DNA of 64,000 nt from contig PZJY01000008.1 of the NCBI GenBank assembly GCA_031472005.1, positions 1,736,001-1,800,000 on the forward strand, in the 5' to 3' direction. How positions within the stretch are numbered: the stretch's first letter is position 1; each line of letters begins with the position of its first letter. The notes under the pieces are model-generated. The model did no database searches, was not told where the DNA came from, and worked only from the letters and a program-made list of their open reading frames with translations. This DNA is from Tetracladium setigerum. Lineage: Eukaryota; Ascomycota; Leotiomycetes; Helotiales. The position numbers and the translations under genes are program-made. This document shows, piece by piece, positions 1 through 11,024 of this stretch.

Positions 1-1366
1 GTCGAAGAGCTTCGTTCACAATACTGTCAAGAACTGGCTGTGGGGTTCCGCAACCGTAGGTTCCTTCTGAAAATGATCTATCGACCTCTCTTCGGAGTTG
101 ATCTTGATATTGAGGATATAGTGCTAAGACAACAAATAGGATTGTAAGTGCCGATGAAGTTGTATCGCTGCAACGTGTTAGCGTTCGGCGCGAGAATACT
201 TTGTTGTTTCATTAGAGACTTGCCTTCCTGCAATGATGATAAGTCGACTTTCCGAGTCCAGCAGCTTTTTCCCGGCTGCATTCTCTGGTGTATGCTCAAT
301 TAGATGGCCCATGATATCCGGCCTGGACACTTTCGCCTGTTTATTTCTGTCGTCAGCACAGAATTCCAACCTCAACATCAATGGCAAGAGTCCGCACCTT
401 TCTTCTTGTCTCAACCTGCTCAGCAGACCACAAATTAAAGTTACGAATTGGCCCAGCAAACGAAATACTCTCTACAACTGTTAAGATCCATGGAACGTGA
501 ATTAACGCTCCAACAGCCATGACCCCATCATGAACATCCTTCAACACTTTACTCGACTTCTGCGTCTCTGTTCCCTCTAGAAATCTTGCCGACTCCCCAA
601 AAGCAAGCAGACTCATCACATCGTAGCTGTAATGTAAACACAGTTCATTGATATCAACTTCCTTCTCAGAACTAGCTTCAATTCTCTTGAGAAATCCCAT
701 CGTGAACTCTTCAATGCTAGCGCCATAATCATTCAGCGATTCCTTGAAGGCGATATCCCAAATTTTGCGCTGGGACTTATGGAATGCTGCATCACGATGA
801 CAGTGGAGACTCCTCTCTAACGCTCCGTAAAAGGGACCTTTCTGAAGTTTGGAGGTTGGACCGAGTATCGGTGCGATTGCTTTTGGGTCTGAGATTGAAA
901 GCTCACGCGGTCCTGGTCACGCATTAGCTATTCGATAAGTATTCTATTGAATGAATCCCTCTGATATCGTACCTGTCCGAACATAATCTCCGTACTTTTC
1001 ATGAAGTTCTTCGGCGACCTGGTACCATCTCACTCTCGATTGCACGACCTTTCCCAACGCCCAGAATTTACTCAATCTCGCCCCCAATGGTCCAGGGAAT
1101 GTGTTGAGACGATGGAAGAAGGCCCGGTAGATAAGAGTGTTGATAAAAAGCGAGAATATCGCTAACGAGACGGCACGAAATGCGTCGATCAGAGCTGCGA
1201 GCAAGGATGGATCTATTCCTGTGATCTGAAGACCTTTTGCTAGGATGAAAATGGAGGATATGGCCACACCAATGATAGAGATAGGGTGTTCGTCGAGTTC
1301 AGCTCGCATGAATACTTGATGAAGCAGGCATCCCGAGGCCGCTGCACCGATAAGGACGGCATTCAT
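1..1366 (-). CDS. Cytochrome P450 monooxygenase, 3' end cut by window edge
   Basis: Heme-thiolate monooxygenase of the fungal microsomal type. Exons read 1366-973, 912-398, 336-224 and 167 to below 1, and all junction phases agree. The N-terminus has two to three hydrophobic segments followed by the proline-rich hinge FPGPLG, as in ER-anchored P450s. The C-helix region (WDIAFKESL) and a QVETRRK stretch follow. The I-helix motif AGSDTTSS appears only after splicing across intron 223-168, which starts with GC (AAG|GCAAGT) and ends in CAG. The K-helix ExxR (NEALR) lies at the window edge, so the heme-binding cysteine is outside. The closest-looking family is the tryprostatin 6-hydroxylase/isotrichodermin hydroxylase type, but the substrate cannot be told. 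No other secondary-metabolism gene is adjacent inside the window. Confidence 0.9.
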
Positions 1367-3927
1367 CGTAGGCTAAAAACCGAGAATCGCGGGGAGAGTT
1401 GATCTAAGAAACGTTGAAATCGAGGAGGATAAATAAATTGATTTCGTTTCCACTCATTGGACCCCACTGTGGCCTGACTTGACGATAATTGCTTGTTCAC
1501 GATACGACGCTGGCGCTGGTTTGTATAACGCCCAAAATGATATGTCGTGATATGATTGGATGAAACGAGGGCGTTTAAGCGACTGTGGATGCAGGAGCAA
1601 TGCACACTGCAGAACTGCCGAGTAAAAGACCTTGTTGAGCTGCCGTTAATTGGACTATTGAGGTAGTTGAACGTAGCTAGTTGCTGTCAGCCGATTAGGT
1701 GTCAAAGGAAGAAGGAATGCAATTCCGACGTCACAAGGACGAAGAGGTCTTGCTTTTGAATCTCGTCGACTAAGCGAAGTTAACATTTGAAGAGAGGGGA
1801 AAACGACGAGTCATAATAATGATGCAAGTAACCGAATGTTTGGTATCTGTTAGATATTGATAGATTCTAAGATTCGTGAACTTAGTTAAGTAAATAGTTG
1901 ATATCTTATTGGAACGGAACATTGGTCCATTACAATTATGCTCTCCATACACCAACCATCCTGACAGGTATCGTTTTTGTCAGCGAAATTCCACTTAAAA
2001 AATTTAATGTTCTCTTTTGAGATAAAGAACAATAGATGGAGTTTTTGAAAATTTAAGTTGCTCTACCCAAACTTGTGGGATATTGCACCTTCCAGATATC
2101 GATGCCCCAAAACTCCTGACCAAGTGTATCCCCAATGACCCTTCCAAGAACATCTTATATTAATTCATCTAATTGCCCCATGCTGGATCGCCCTGGCTCA
2201 CTCTCTTCTCATAATCTTCGTCCAGCATGGCTGCAAACCTTGAGGCCTCCAGTACATGATTCATGTGCTATGAGCTTTGGCATACCCTCTGCACACACCT
2301 CTATTCAATTGCTGGGCAGTCATGTTTGGACCCAGGGTGATCATTGTCGTAATATGTATCTTATACGGTGGTGTTGTCTGATTGGAGAATGTTGGTTACA
2401 CTAACGTAACGCTCGAGAATACAATTCATGTGAAAGGGAGACAACACTGTTACGATTCAATAGGGGCTCTATTGTCGTAGGTGTGATGTCTGGAGGTCGG
2501 CTTCCAGCTTCCCTGGAAGCCACTCTACTAAGTAAGTCTAACTAGTGCGATTCACTTGGTCACGTGCTGCCGTGCCACTATCGTGATTCACTCATTTACG
2601 CGATACGCGTATTACCAACAGAGAATAAAGTGATGGCCAACTCTTGACCACTGTCTGGCTGGTGGATAACCCGGATACTTATCGCGCTGGTATGAGAAAT
2701 AATGATTAGCTGGTCTTCTGAATTCAGGGGTTGAGGATCTTACTATTCGTCTCCGAAAGCGATCTTGGTTAAGTTCGTGTTTATTGTTTTTCTGAACGTT
2801 GGGGTGGGCGTGCTTGGAGCTGGCAGGTCCTGGTCGATCTCGGCTAGCAGATTTTGTGGTTAGAAAATGTAGTTGTGAGCCAAATCACAAGCATCGAGAA
2901 TGGACTTTAAACACATCTGAAATTATATTACTTACTTATTGAACCCTTGTTATCTTCTGATTTGTTTTAGAGTAGTTTTTGAGGTCGGTTATTGTCGTTG
3001 TCTGGGGTAAGTAATTTCGTTGCGAAGTATTTACCTCACGTCTAAGGTAACGGCATGCTTCGGCAATGGATCCAAAGCGCGCATGTATAGATCGAACATT
3101 GTATCACAGGGTACGGTGGAGAGCGATGGTACCTTGATATTGGGTGGTTGGTGGTAGAAGATGCTCGTAGATGATCAAGCGGTGTTCCTGTTGGTGCGGG
3201 TGATGTTTAAGAAAGTCTTGTCGAGATCGGAAATTCCTTGAATTTTGATAGAAAAAGGAGCGCTAAGTTTGGAATTCGCTGCAACTAAGCGATAATATAG
3301 TTGGTCTCTCATCCAAATGCGTGGGTGAATGAAAAGGAACAAATTCATTGGGAGTTGCCAAGAAAACTTGACAAGCCGCCCGCTTGATCAACACCTCACC
3401 AGAACGCTGTAGCAAAGACATCCTAGTGTGTAAGGAAAGCTGAGATAGATTAAAATGATACCCCTTTATTCAGTTAGCAGGTTTGAGTGAGGTTGATGAG
3501 AGAATGTTCATTGCTCATTGCTAGTAAATATATACTGTACTGTAAAGCATGTGAGACGAGTCGCATGCGTTACCAACAACCTAAGATCGGGATTGACTGA
3601 CAAATCTTCACCTTTGATTATAATTGAATCTGAACTTCAGTATATACTATTCTGATAAGTATGCGGAATTAGGATGTACCCTCGTGCGGCGCGATGTAAA
3701 GATGAGATACCTTGATAATCCTTTGATAACCAGGAGGACAGTACTCAGGATATTGCAAATGTATCTATAATTGAGTATCTGGACAAAGTGTGCTTAATAT
3801 ATGACACGATAACTACCAAACTACAGAACTCAATCCATTTCAATTGTACTTTCCCGCTACCGAACAAAATCCGAAGTTGAGGCTTCTGGTAATGTTTCCC
3901 AGAGAACCAACAAGCAATAAAACGTTC
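1367..3927. other. Intergenic, no gene seen
   Basis: About 2.5 kb with only short ORFs (longest about 89 codons at 2135-2404, plus strand) that show no domain, no credible splice partners and no signal peptide. It includes the upstream region of the P450. I see no transposon ends or tandem repeats. Confidence 0.6.
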
Positions 3928-4758
3928 CTAATAGGCCCTCTTATTGGCAGTTAATATGGCTTTTATTATGGAATAATCTGCAAGTATTTCTTCTGTCGTC
4001 AAGTGAGCATAAGAGACCTCCGTTTCTGTGCTGTGGTGGTGTCCTTGTGGCCTTGTAGTCGGGGGAGTCTCAACGACACAAGGCGGCTCTCTACGCCGCC
4101 CCACAAGAGGTCGGTTCTCCCTTCTCATAACAGGAAATTTGCCATCTGCGTCAAACAGCCGCAAGGCCTCCATCACATTATCATTGGTGATTGGACCGCC
4201 GAAATACTCCATTGCCAATTTTGCCACTTCGGTAATTTCCTTGTGAAGTTTCTGCATCCTTCTCCAATTCTCAACCGTCAATATTTCTTTTGATTCCTCA
4301 ATCTCCACGTTTCGAAGTTGGTCCTCAATGGCTTTCAATTCAGACTTAATCTCAAGGATAGCAGCGTCCTCGGCCTTCTTGCGTGCATCAGCATCGCAGC
4401 CCACCGGGTGGTGGATAGTGCGTTGTATGGTGTCAAAGCCATGAATGGCAGCCTTTCTGGCAAGATCCTTGGTATATATTAGGTAGACTACGGAGGTATG
4501 TTCATATTTGGGACTGGCTTTGCGCCTGCCTTTGAGACTGGCTTTGGTCAACTCGCAGGAGCGATCAACAGTGGCAGCTGATGCACGACTTTACAGAGAG
4601 CTGGTTAGGAAAATATTTTATGCGGATATCCGAAAAGACTTGTGAGATGGAGGTTAAGTTGAAACTTACAGAACAGGAGATGGTTTGTTGGTTTTTGGAG
4701 CCGGCTTTGGGCATACTGCCGCTGGAATGCCAGTGGAGGAAGCTGGAATGGCCGCCAT
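3928..4758 (-). CDS. Hypothetical coiled-coil protein
   Basis: Unrecognised protein of about 249 aa in two exons, 4758-4670 and 4588-3928. The intron has a GTAAGT donor, a CTAAC branch site and an AAG acceptor, and the reading phase is continuous. I chose the ATG at 4758 because it begins MAAIPASSTG and joins in frame; the long downstream ORF on its own has only a TTG at its head. The first 30 residues are Ala/Pro/Lys-rich. The middle (roughly residues 90-150) is highly charged and should form a coiled coil (KAEDAAILEIKSELKAIEDQ). The C-terminal third contains an Arg/Pro-rich stretch and ends in helical residues. No catalytic motif, membrane segment or signal peptide is visible. Function unknown. 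Confidence 0.6.
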
Positions 4759-5689
4759 GTTTTGATATTTTGATTCAGTTGTCAACGCAAGAAATTGTAA
4801 ATGTTAAGGGGAGGGCGACGATACAGATTTGGGATGATGTGATATTCGGTAGCGAGTTATTGTATTCAAGGCTTGCTTCAGTAGAGAGTGTGAAATTCTC
4901 TTGGGAACTGGGAGGCACTCAACTTTTATAGAAGTCTCTGGAAATTTAGATTTCAACTGTTCTTAAAAATCAGCGATAGGATCTGATATTCGACAGACTT
5001 CGCTGGACAAGTTATCGGAGAACGACTAGGCGTCATTGTCAGTGCCAAACGTCCAGCCCATTTTGGGCATCGGCTCTTTTTTGGACTCTTTAGCTTCGAG
5101 TGAGAATGGTCGAACTTTCGACCACTACGACCAGAACTTGACCTTTATACTTCGAAAACTAAGCGGTTTGCCAAACTAGCAACGGGTGCAAACGTGACAA
5201 ATGTCATGCCTCGCTTTGTTTGCCGCTACAACCAAAAGACTCACAACTCAACTCTTCGCCAGAAAAATATCTTCTTGGAAAGCCGTGCGACTCAATTATA
5301 CATTCAGATAATCCTAAAGGAAACAGGAAATCAACTCCTTTTTGGTTCAAAATTGATGGGTCTTGGGAGCTCGATCACGTTCCATGAAACCTCAAGTCAA
5401 CAACTCCCCTTGAAGAAAGGTGCCCAATATCAGATTTTTCCTCTTCAGAAGAAGTATCGCAAGAGAACGATAACCACGAGATGGGAAATGCATAGTGGTG
5501 AAATATTAAGTAGCTCAAATCCACAATTCAACATGGGTGAGCTTTTGTAATGTACATGGTACTCTATACCTAAACCTACATCTCTCGAAAGAGCGAATTT
5601 CGTCCACACTGCAATAATCAAACATCCACACATCACCCCTCATGACTTCATGAATTTTACAGATGATCCTACAAACAACTCTGCCCAAA
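4759..5689. other. Intergenic, no gene seen
   Basis: Only short unsupported ORFs (118 codons at 5194-5550). A small perfect palindrome at 5108-5123 has 7-nt arms (GGTCGAA/TTCGACC) around a 2-nt spacer. Confidence 0.55.
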
Positions 5690-6835
5690 TCACGACTTCT
5701 GTTCCGCCTTTGCAGCTTGCACCGGGGCCTGCTCCAAGGGCAACTTGATCATCCCGCTCGGCAATCCAACGAGACTCTTCTCCGCTTGCGGGCCCCCAAA
5801 CTTCAAGCTCCCATCTACCAACACCAAATCGGTGGACGCCTCCAACTCCTTCATTGTTTTCCTCATGAAGCTCACAATCATTGCTAGCTTCCTCACATCC
5901 ACCTCGGGATCCGCATTACACAGATTCCTCCACACGGCGGAAGCAAGCACCGCGTCACCCTTCATCAGACCCTCATCATATGCTAACAGTATGCCTCTCC
6001 ATTGCAAGAATAGATCTTTCAAGTATCCGTTGCGTGCGCCGCGCGCTTGCAGATCATGATTGACAATCATACGGTTCTCTGCATCGGTGAAGAAGTGATC
6101 TATGAAATGCTGCTGCCAGGTTTTGCAAACGTCCGGAGAAAAACATCGAAAGCGGGCGGAGATCATATACATGTGTAGCATAGTAACCTGTGTCCAGGAA
6201 GTGAAGGTTGGTTTGAGACCGAGCTCTGGAAGTTTGTTTATTAGTGATCTTTTCTCACAAACAGTGTGGTGCGCAATGCGGATTTACCAGAATACCACCA
6301 TCCCTCTCCAATTCCCACTTGCGTCCCATCATCTAACGCTTCAATTTCCTCTCCCTCTTTTGCTGCTGGAATCGAATATGGTGCCTGGCCAGCGCATTCT
6401 TTGTACAGAAGCTCGGTTGCTCCGTAGGAAGCATAGGCATCTACAGTTCCCCCCTGGATTCTATTCAATTCCGAAACTGCCGCTGCAGTTTTGCTCGGTG
6501 CACGTTGATTATCTCTCGATTTAATGGACGGGGAGTACGCTGCGGTCTGGCTGGGTTTAGGTCGGGCATCTTTTGTTGCTGTAGGTGCGTTTTGCCTGGG
6601 CTGAGAATCTTTCGATTTGGAAAGTGGCGTGTATGTCGCCGTACCCTCTGCAAGCCCTCTTGAAGTTGCACTGAATGATCGCGCAGTAAGTCTAATTGAA
6701 GCTCGAAGTGTCTGTATGGAATCAATTAGCGGCGGTTTGAGTTGAGTTTTCTTTGCTGGGAGGCATTACTCTTGGAGCCGAGGTTCTCTGGCGGGAAGCT
6801 GTACGCAGACAGGATGCGCATATGTTAGAAGACAT
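5690..6835 (-). CDS. cbp3: Ubiquinol-cytochrome c chaperone CBP3, mitochondrial
   Basis: Assembly factor for the cytochrome bc1 complex (complex III). In yeast, Cbp3 with Cbp6 binds mitoribosomes and newly made cytochrome b. There are three exons, 6835-6770, 6711-6288 and 6225-5690, giving 341 aa in frame throughout. The N-terminus is Arg/Ser-rich without acidic residues (MSSNICASCLRTASRQR...), as expected of a mitochondrial presequence, and is followed by a low-complexity linker to about residue 100. The conserved core then begins (ATELLYKECAGQ) and continues through the family signature YDEGLMKGDAVLASAVWRNL and SFMRKTMKELE. The C-terminal tail is short. This is a housekeeping gene with nothing unusual and is a good anchor for placing the species. 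Confidence 0.92.
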
Positions 6836-7353
6836 GGCGAGTTGTTGGAAGTATCAAGACGAACAGAAAATTTGATTTCTTCGTCCCTCAAGAAAGTCAA
6901 CACCGCGAGTCGAAGCCGTCATGACATTTCTTGCAAGGGGTCGCTTAGTCAGCTTACTTGGCACTGAAGGACTTGGAGATGCGCCTTTCCTCTTGCTCTC
7001 CTTCAGTCAACAAACTAAATCATGAAACTTCGCAGCTCATGAAGAGCCCAGGCCAGCTTTCAATCGTATCGCTACTTTCTTTTCAGTTTACTTGGTACTT
7101 TTCACCAACTCCGCTCAAGCAACAGCCTGCCACGATCTCTTGAGTTTGAACGCCCAGGTTCGAAGTCGAGCCATCAGATTCTTCACAAGAAACCAGAAAA
7201 CGGATACATAAAATCAATTGAATTGAAAGCAGACTGGTATGCATAAGGCCATGTTGTCTATGAAAGTGATGCCATTGGATTGATAGTACTCGTTCTTTCA
7301 TTCCCCCTGCAAACTAAAAGTTCCTGACACGCCTCTGGTTGAACCTCCACATC
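6836..7353. other. Intergenic, no gene seen
   Basis: Region between the cbp3 start and the 3' end of the aspartic protease gene, both on the minus strand. Only short unsupported ORFs are seen. Confidence 0.6.
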
Positions 7354-9358
7354 TCATGCACTGTCAATGTACTTGTACATCGAAATAATTCTGGATCCAC
7401 CACAGTACTCCTTCTCATTGCCCGAGCAGATCATGTTGCAAGCAGTCTCGGGCGCTGGTGCAGCCAATGAGGGCAGTCTTGCTGCACAGAAACACTCTCT
7501 TCCAAATTCCAATCCAGCCCAGGCCAAGTCACGGGCTGATTTCTTGCAAAATGAGGTGCAATGCTCTGCAGTCATGTTGGCACTGGCAGTACCGGGCCCT
7601 GAGAGAAGTCTCCCGTCTGGAAGTTCTTGGTAGCATCCAAAATACCCATAACCATTGAGCATTGGCGGGTTGACAACTGGGATGTAGGCAGTGTCCTCGA
7701 AGATGCTGAGGTGATCGCTTCCTCCACAAATCTCTTCTTTGTCTCCCTGGCAAGGCATATCGCAGCCGAGACCCCCAATGGCACCTCCATTCGAGAGAAC
7801 ATTGCCACAGAAGCATTCTTCAGCAAACTCAAGCCCGGAAAGACGGAAGTTGAGCTTCTTGCAATACGCTTGACAGGTTGCGATGGTCATGTTGGCAGCA
7901 ACATAACCTCCCTCATTGAGTGTGCGTGGTGCAGTCTCGTTGGCACAACCAAGATAGGCCCAGTGGTTGATGGTTTTGCCAGCAACTGGAAGCCCCTTCC
8001 AAGACTTTGCAATGCCGGGAACAGCGTGGCCACCGGATGTGATCTGGAGGATGTTGGAAGTCTTGGGATTCCATTTGGCTTGTGCAAGAGATGCTTCTCT
8101 ATTGTCCATGTCGTAGACAACGTAGGCGCTACTGAGAAACGTGGCCCCGAGGACGATGGTGTTGAATGGAGAAACAGAAGACTTGGTTACACCCCAAAGC
8201 ATGCATATGTCTGCTCCATAATCGTGAATCAGCTGGCTTAAAGAAACCTTGATCTTCAAGTCTTCCTCAAAGTGGAAGTCGATTGTTGTTTTGCTTTTGA
8301 TCAAGGAGCAGTTGACATAGGGGTAGTCATCGCAGAGTTCAGCCCCAAGCTTCTTGTAGATCTCATCGACAATGTCATCGGGAAGAACAGTTTGCATTGA
8401 TCCAGAGTCGAGGAGTGCAAAGACGGGAGTGGAATTGCTGGAAAGTGCCGCAGCTTCACCCTTGTCGTTGGTGATGCCAACCTTGTTGAGAACGACTGAG
8501 AAGTCGATGACCAACCCTCGGACTCGCTCAACGAATGGAACTGAGATCAAGTCGCCTTGATATTTGCCAGTGTCAACACCGCCGAACAAGATTTCTCCGT
8601 ATTGGGTGTTAAGATCATTCAACCAAAGGCTGAAAGCCCTCGAGGAGATGAGCTTCTGCTTGACGAGTAGGCCGGGAAGGCTTTCGTGAGGAGTCCCGTC
8701 GACCATGGGTGACACCAAGTCCTTCATCACGGTGTACCTAGAAGTAGCAGTCAGCAATGGCCATAGAAGAGTAAAAGACTTGGACATACCCGAGGCCAAG
8801 GATGTTCTTAGTCACGTTTCCCTTGTACATGATACCAGTCTGCATGTTGGGGACCTGGATTTTGCCAAACTGCAGCAAGTCGGTGGCGTAATCTCCCGTA
8901 GCATGTTCGCCCGACAAGTAGTCGGCTACCATGCCATTGTTGAGGAAGTTGTAGGTCGAGGACTTGTTGGCGTTGTCTGCGAAGTTATCAGCCAATGTTG
9001 GGAATGAGGGAGTGGAGTACTTACACGAGCCCCAATAATTGCAAAACGCAGAGTGATTCTTGCATTGCTCTGAATTGGGTGCATATACCTGAAGGCCACT
9101 GCTGCCAGTATCGAGGGCAGCCACGATGTTTTGTGGTGGCGTTCCGAGTGTCAAATTGACACTGTGCCTGTAAGCATTTTTATCGATCAGTGGCACACGG
9201 AGAGCTCCAGGGGTTCTCTTGGGACGTTCGCGGGAGACCCATTTGTGTTGGATTGGAAATGCAACCACGTTTGGAGTGGTCTTTTTCTCGAACGTCAAGG
9301 CAGCTGTGGAGAGCGAGGAGAGGCAGCCACTGAGGGCGACAGCGTCGAGGATCTTCAT
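7354..9358 (-). CDS. Secreted pepsin-like aspartic protease with two C-terminal WSC domains
   Basis: Extracellular A1-family protease of about 650 aa in two exons, 9358-8790 and 8737-7354, with a 52-nt intron. It has a signal peptide (residues 1 to about 19) and a propeptide-like stretch. The first catalytic loop is ALDTGSSGLQ (Asp83) and the second is LLDSGSMQ (Asp300). The substrate-flap region lies between them, so both catalytic aspartates are present. From about residue 455 two Cys-rich repeats follow (about 455-545 and 555-645). Each has the WSC pattern: GC, a C..YC/FC pair, ECFCG or ECFCA, and ICGG or YCGG near the end. WSC domains bind carbohydrate in fungal wall sensors and glyoxal oxidases. 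An aspartic protease tethered to the wall or glycan through WSC domains is the likely role, by inference. There is no C-terminal GPI signal or membrane anchor. Confidence 0.9.
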
Positions 9359-10145
9359 GTTTGGGGATTAAATAGATGAGGGAGTAGCAGTGATGATGAT
9401 GGGGATGGGGATGGATGATGGGGATGGATGATGGATATGGAGTCGTGATGTGGTAATGCAAAATGTGAAGTGGATGTGAAGAGGGAGAGAGGGAAAGGGA
9501 GGAAGAAGGGCGAGCGAGCAGGATTATATCGGAGCAGGCTTCGTTCTTTCCCTCGTTCATCTCAATCTGTCCGGCTACTGAAGCGTTGGGACTGAGGATT
9601 TGTAGCCGTGGAGGAAGGTGCGATAGGTTGACTGAGCAGTTCGCACTGCGGCCCCTTCTGAACTCTCCATAGCCATTAAGAACGAATTTTCTGGAGAGTG
9701 ATTTCCACCGCGTTGTATGTACCATGGAAAGATTGCTGCTGAATCTTTGTTGATCATTGGGCCAAATGGATATCAATCAGTTGAGGTCACGGATTTGGGT
9801 ACAAATCATCTGAGCATGGAGGAAAGAGTATCGTTTGTCGACTAGATATTTCGATCTCGGCCCAGAGCAGTTCTCGAATCTCAACTCAAGCTAGTAAAAG
9901 TTTAGATTTTTGGCCCGTAAGCTCATGTGATCATATCAAGTCTCTCCGAAAGCTTCACAGATGCAGTTTTGTAGCCCTCCTTCCCTTTCTGATAGCGGCC
10001 ATCGGATTGGAAACGATAGTTTTTACGGTAATTTATTCTCCCAAGACTACATCGCATCGAAGCCCAGACTGAAATGCTGTAGGTCATCGCCTCCTATCCC
10101 ACAAAGCTCCTAATGCTGCATCATTCTCCTACCCAATCTACCCTA
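9359..10145. other. Intergenic with GATGG-type simple repeat
   Basis: 5' region of the aspartic protease gene and 3' flank of the hydrolase gene. A long antisense ORF at 9180-9776 is a shadow over the protease start and its purine-rich leader. No other gene is seen. Confidence 0.55.
9391..9440. repeat. Imperfect GATGG/GGGATG microsatellite
   Basis: Tandem run of GATGATG, GGGATGG and GGATGATGG units just upstream of the aspartic protease start codon. It would lie in the 5' UTR or core promoter of that gene (CCATC repeats on the coding strand). Confidence 0.7.
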
Positions 10146-11024
10146 CTACAACTTCTGCCTTTCCAAAAACCCCAGTATCAATTCCGCAATATCCTCCACA
10201 TTAGTTTGGACCGCCATATGTCCTGCATCCAGAAAGTGTACCTCTGCCTTTGGCAAATCTCTCTCGTATGCTTTCGCTCCCTCCTTCAAAAACAGCACAT
10301 CATGCTCGCCCCAAACCACCAGAAGTGGCACCTGCGACTCTCTAAAATATCTCTGAAACTCTGGATACAATTCAACATTCGTTCTATAATCCTTGAACAA
10401 ATCCAGCTGAATATCCTGTTGCCCTGGACGAGACAGCAATGCATAGTCAAGATGATAGACCTCCGGCGCGATCTTCGATAGATTATGAGACGGAGTTCCG
10501 AATTCATATTGCCATTTGGTTGCTTCAAATGTGAGATTGGGGATTAAAGCCAGTCTATCTTCTTCGCTATCACTCTTCCAGTATTTTTGAAGTTGTGACC
10601 AAAAGTCTGGTCCAAGTCCCTCTTCATACGCATTTCCGTTTTGTGTGATAATTGCTGAAACATTTGAAGAATTGCGCAGAGCTAGACGGAATGCAACTGG
10701 TGCTCCGTAGTCGAAAATGTATACGGAGTAGGATTTGATGGAGAGGGTGGACAGGAAGGCTTCTATTGTGAGAGTGATGTTCTCGAAAGTGTATTTGTAG
10801 TCCCGGGCGTCGGGGACGACTGTAAATCCAAAGCCGGGGAGATCAGGTGCGATTACGTGGTGCGTTTTGGAGAGAAGAGGAATGAGGTTGCGGAAGTGGA
10901 AGGAGGATGAGGGAAAACCGTGGAGGAGGAGGATGGTTGGGTTTGTCGGTGAGCCAGATGAGCGATAAAAGACGTCGATTCCGTCAGCGGATACCGTGGA
11001 GAACTTCACGTCGCCGTTTGACAT
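10146..11024 (-). CDS. Alpha/beta hydrolase (haloalkane dehalogenase/epoxide hydrolase-like)
   Basis: Cytosolic alpha/beta-fold hydrolase in a single 292-codon exon with no signal peptide. The oxyanion motif is HGFP (residues 35-38). The nucleophile elbow is FDYGAP, with aspartate at about residue 105 where serine hydrolases carry G-x-S-x-G. This places it with haloalkane dehalogenases, epoxide hydrolases and fluoroacetate dehalogenases, which form an Asp-ester intermediate. The catalytic acid is probably in GEHDVLF and the base is the histidine of AGHMAVQT near the C-terminus. A cap domain occupies about residues 125-215. The substrate is unknown. A TATA-like site lies about 105 nt upstream. 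Confidence 0.85.
   Translation of the reverse strand: MSNGDVKFSTVSADGIDVFYRSSGSPTNPTILLLHGFPSSSFHFRNLIPLLSKTHHVIAPDLPGFGFTVVPDARDYKYTFENITLTIEAFLSTLSIKSYSVYIFDYGAPVAFRLALRNSSNVSAIITQNGNAYEEGLGPDFWSQLQKYWKSDSEEDRLALIPNLTFEATKWQYEFGTPSHNLSKIAPEVYHLDYALLSRPGQQDIQLDLFKDYRTNVELYPEFQRYFRESQVPLLVVWGEHDVLFLKEGAKAYERDLPKAEVHFLDAGHMAVQTNVEDIAELILGFLERQKL

Noticed and set aside
4581..4931. 116-codon plus ORF
   Set aside because: Lies antisense over the first exon and intron of the 3928-4758 gene, which has a consistent splice model.
5194..5550. 118-codon plus ORF
   Set aside because: No domain, no flanking exons, and biased composition typical of non-coding DNA.
9180..9776. 198-codon minus-strand ORF
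   Set aside because: Overlaps the aspartic protease start in another frame; its composition is driven by the CCATC microsatellite.
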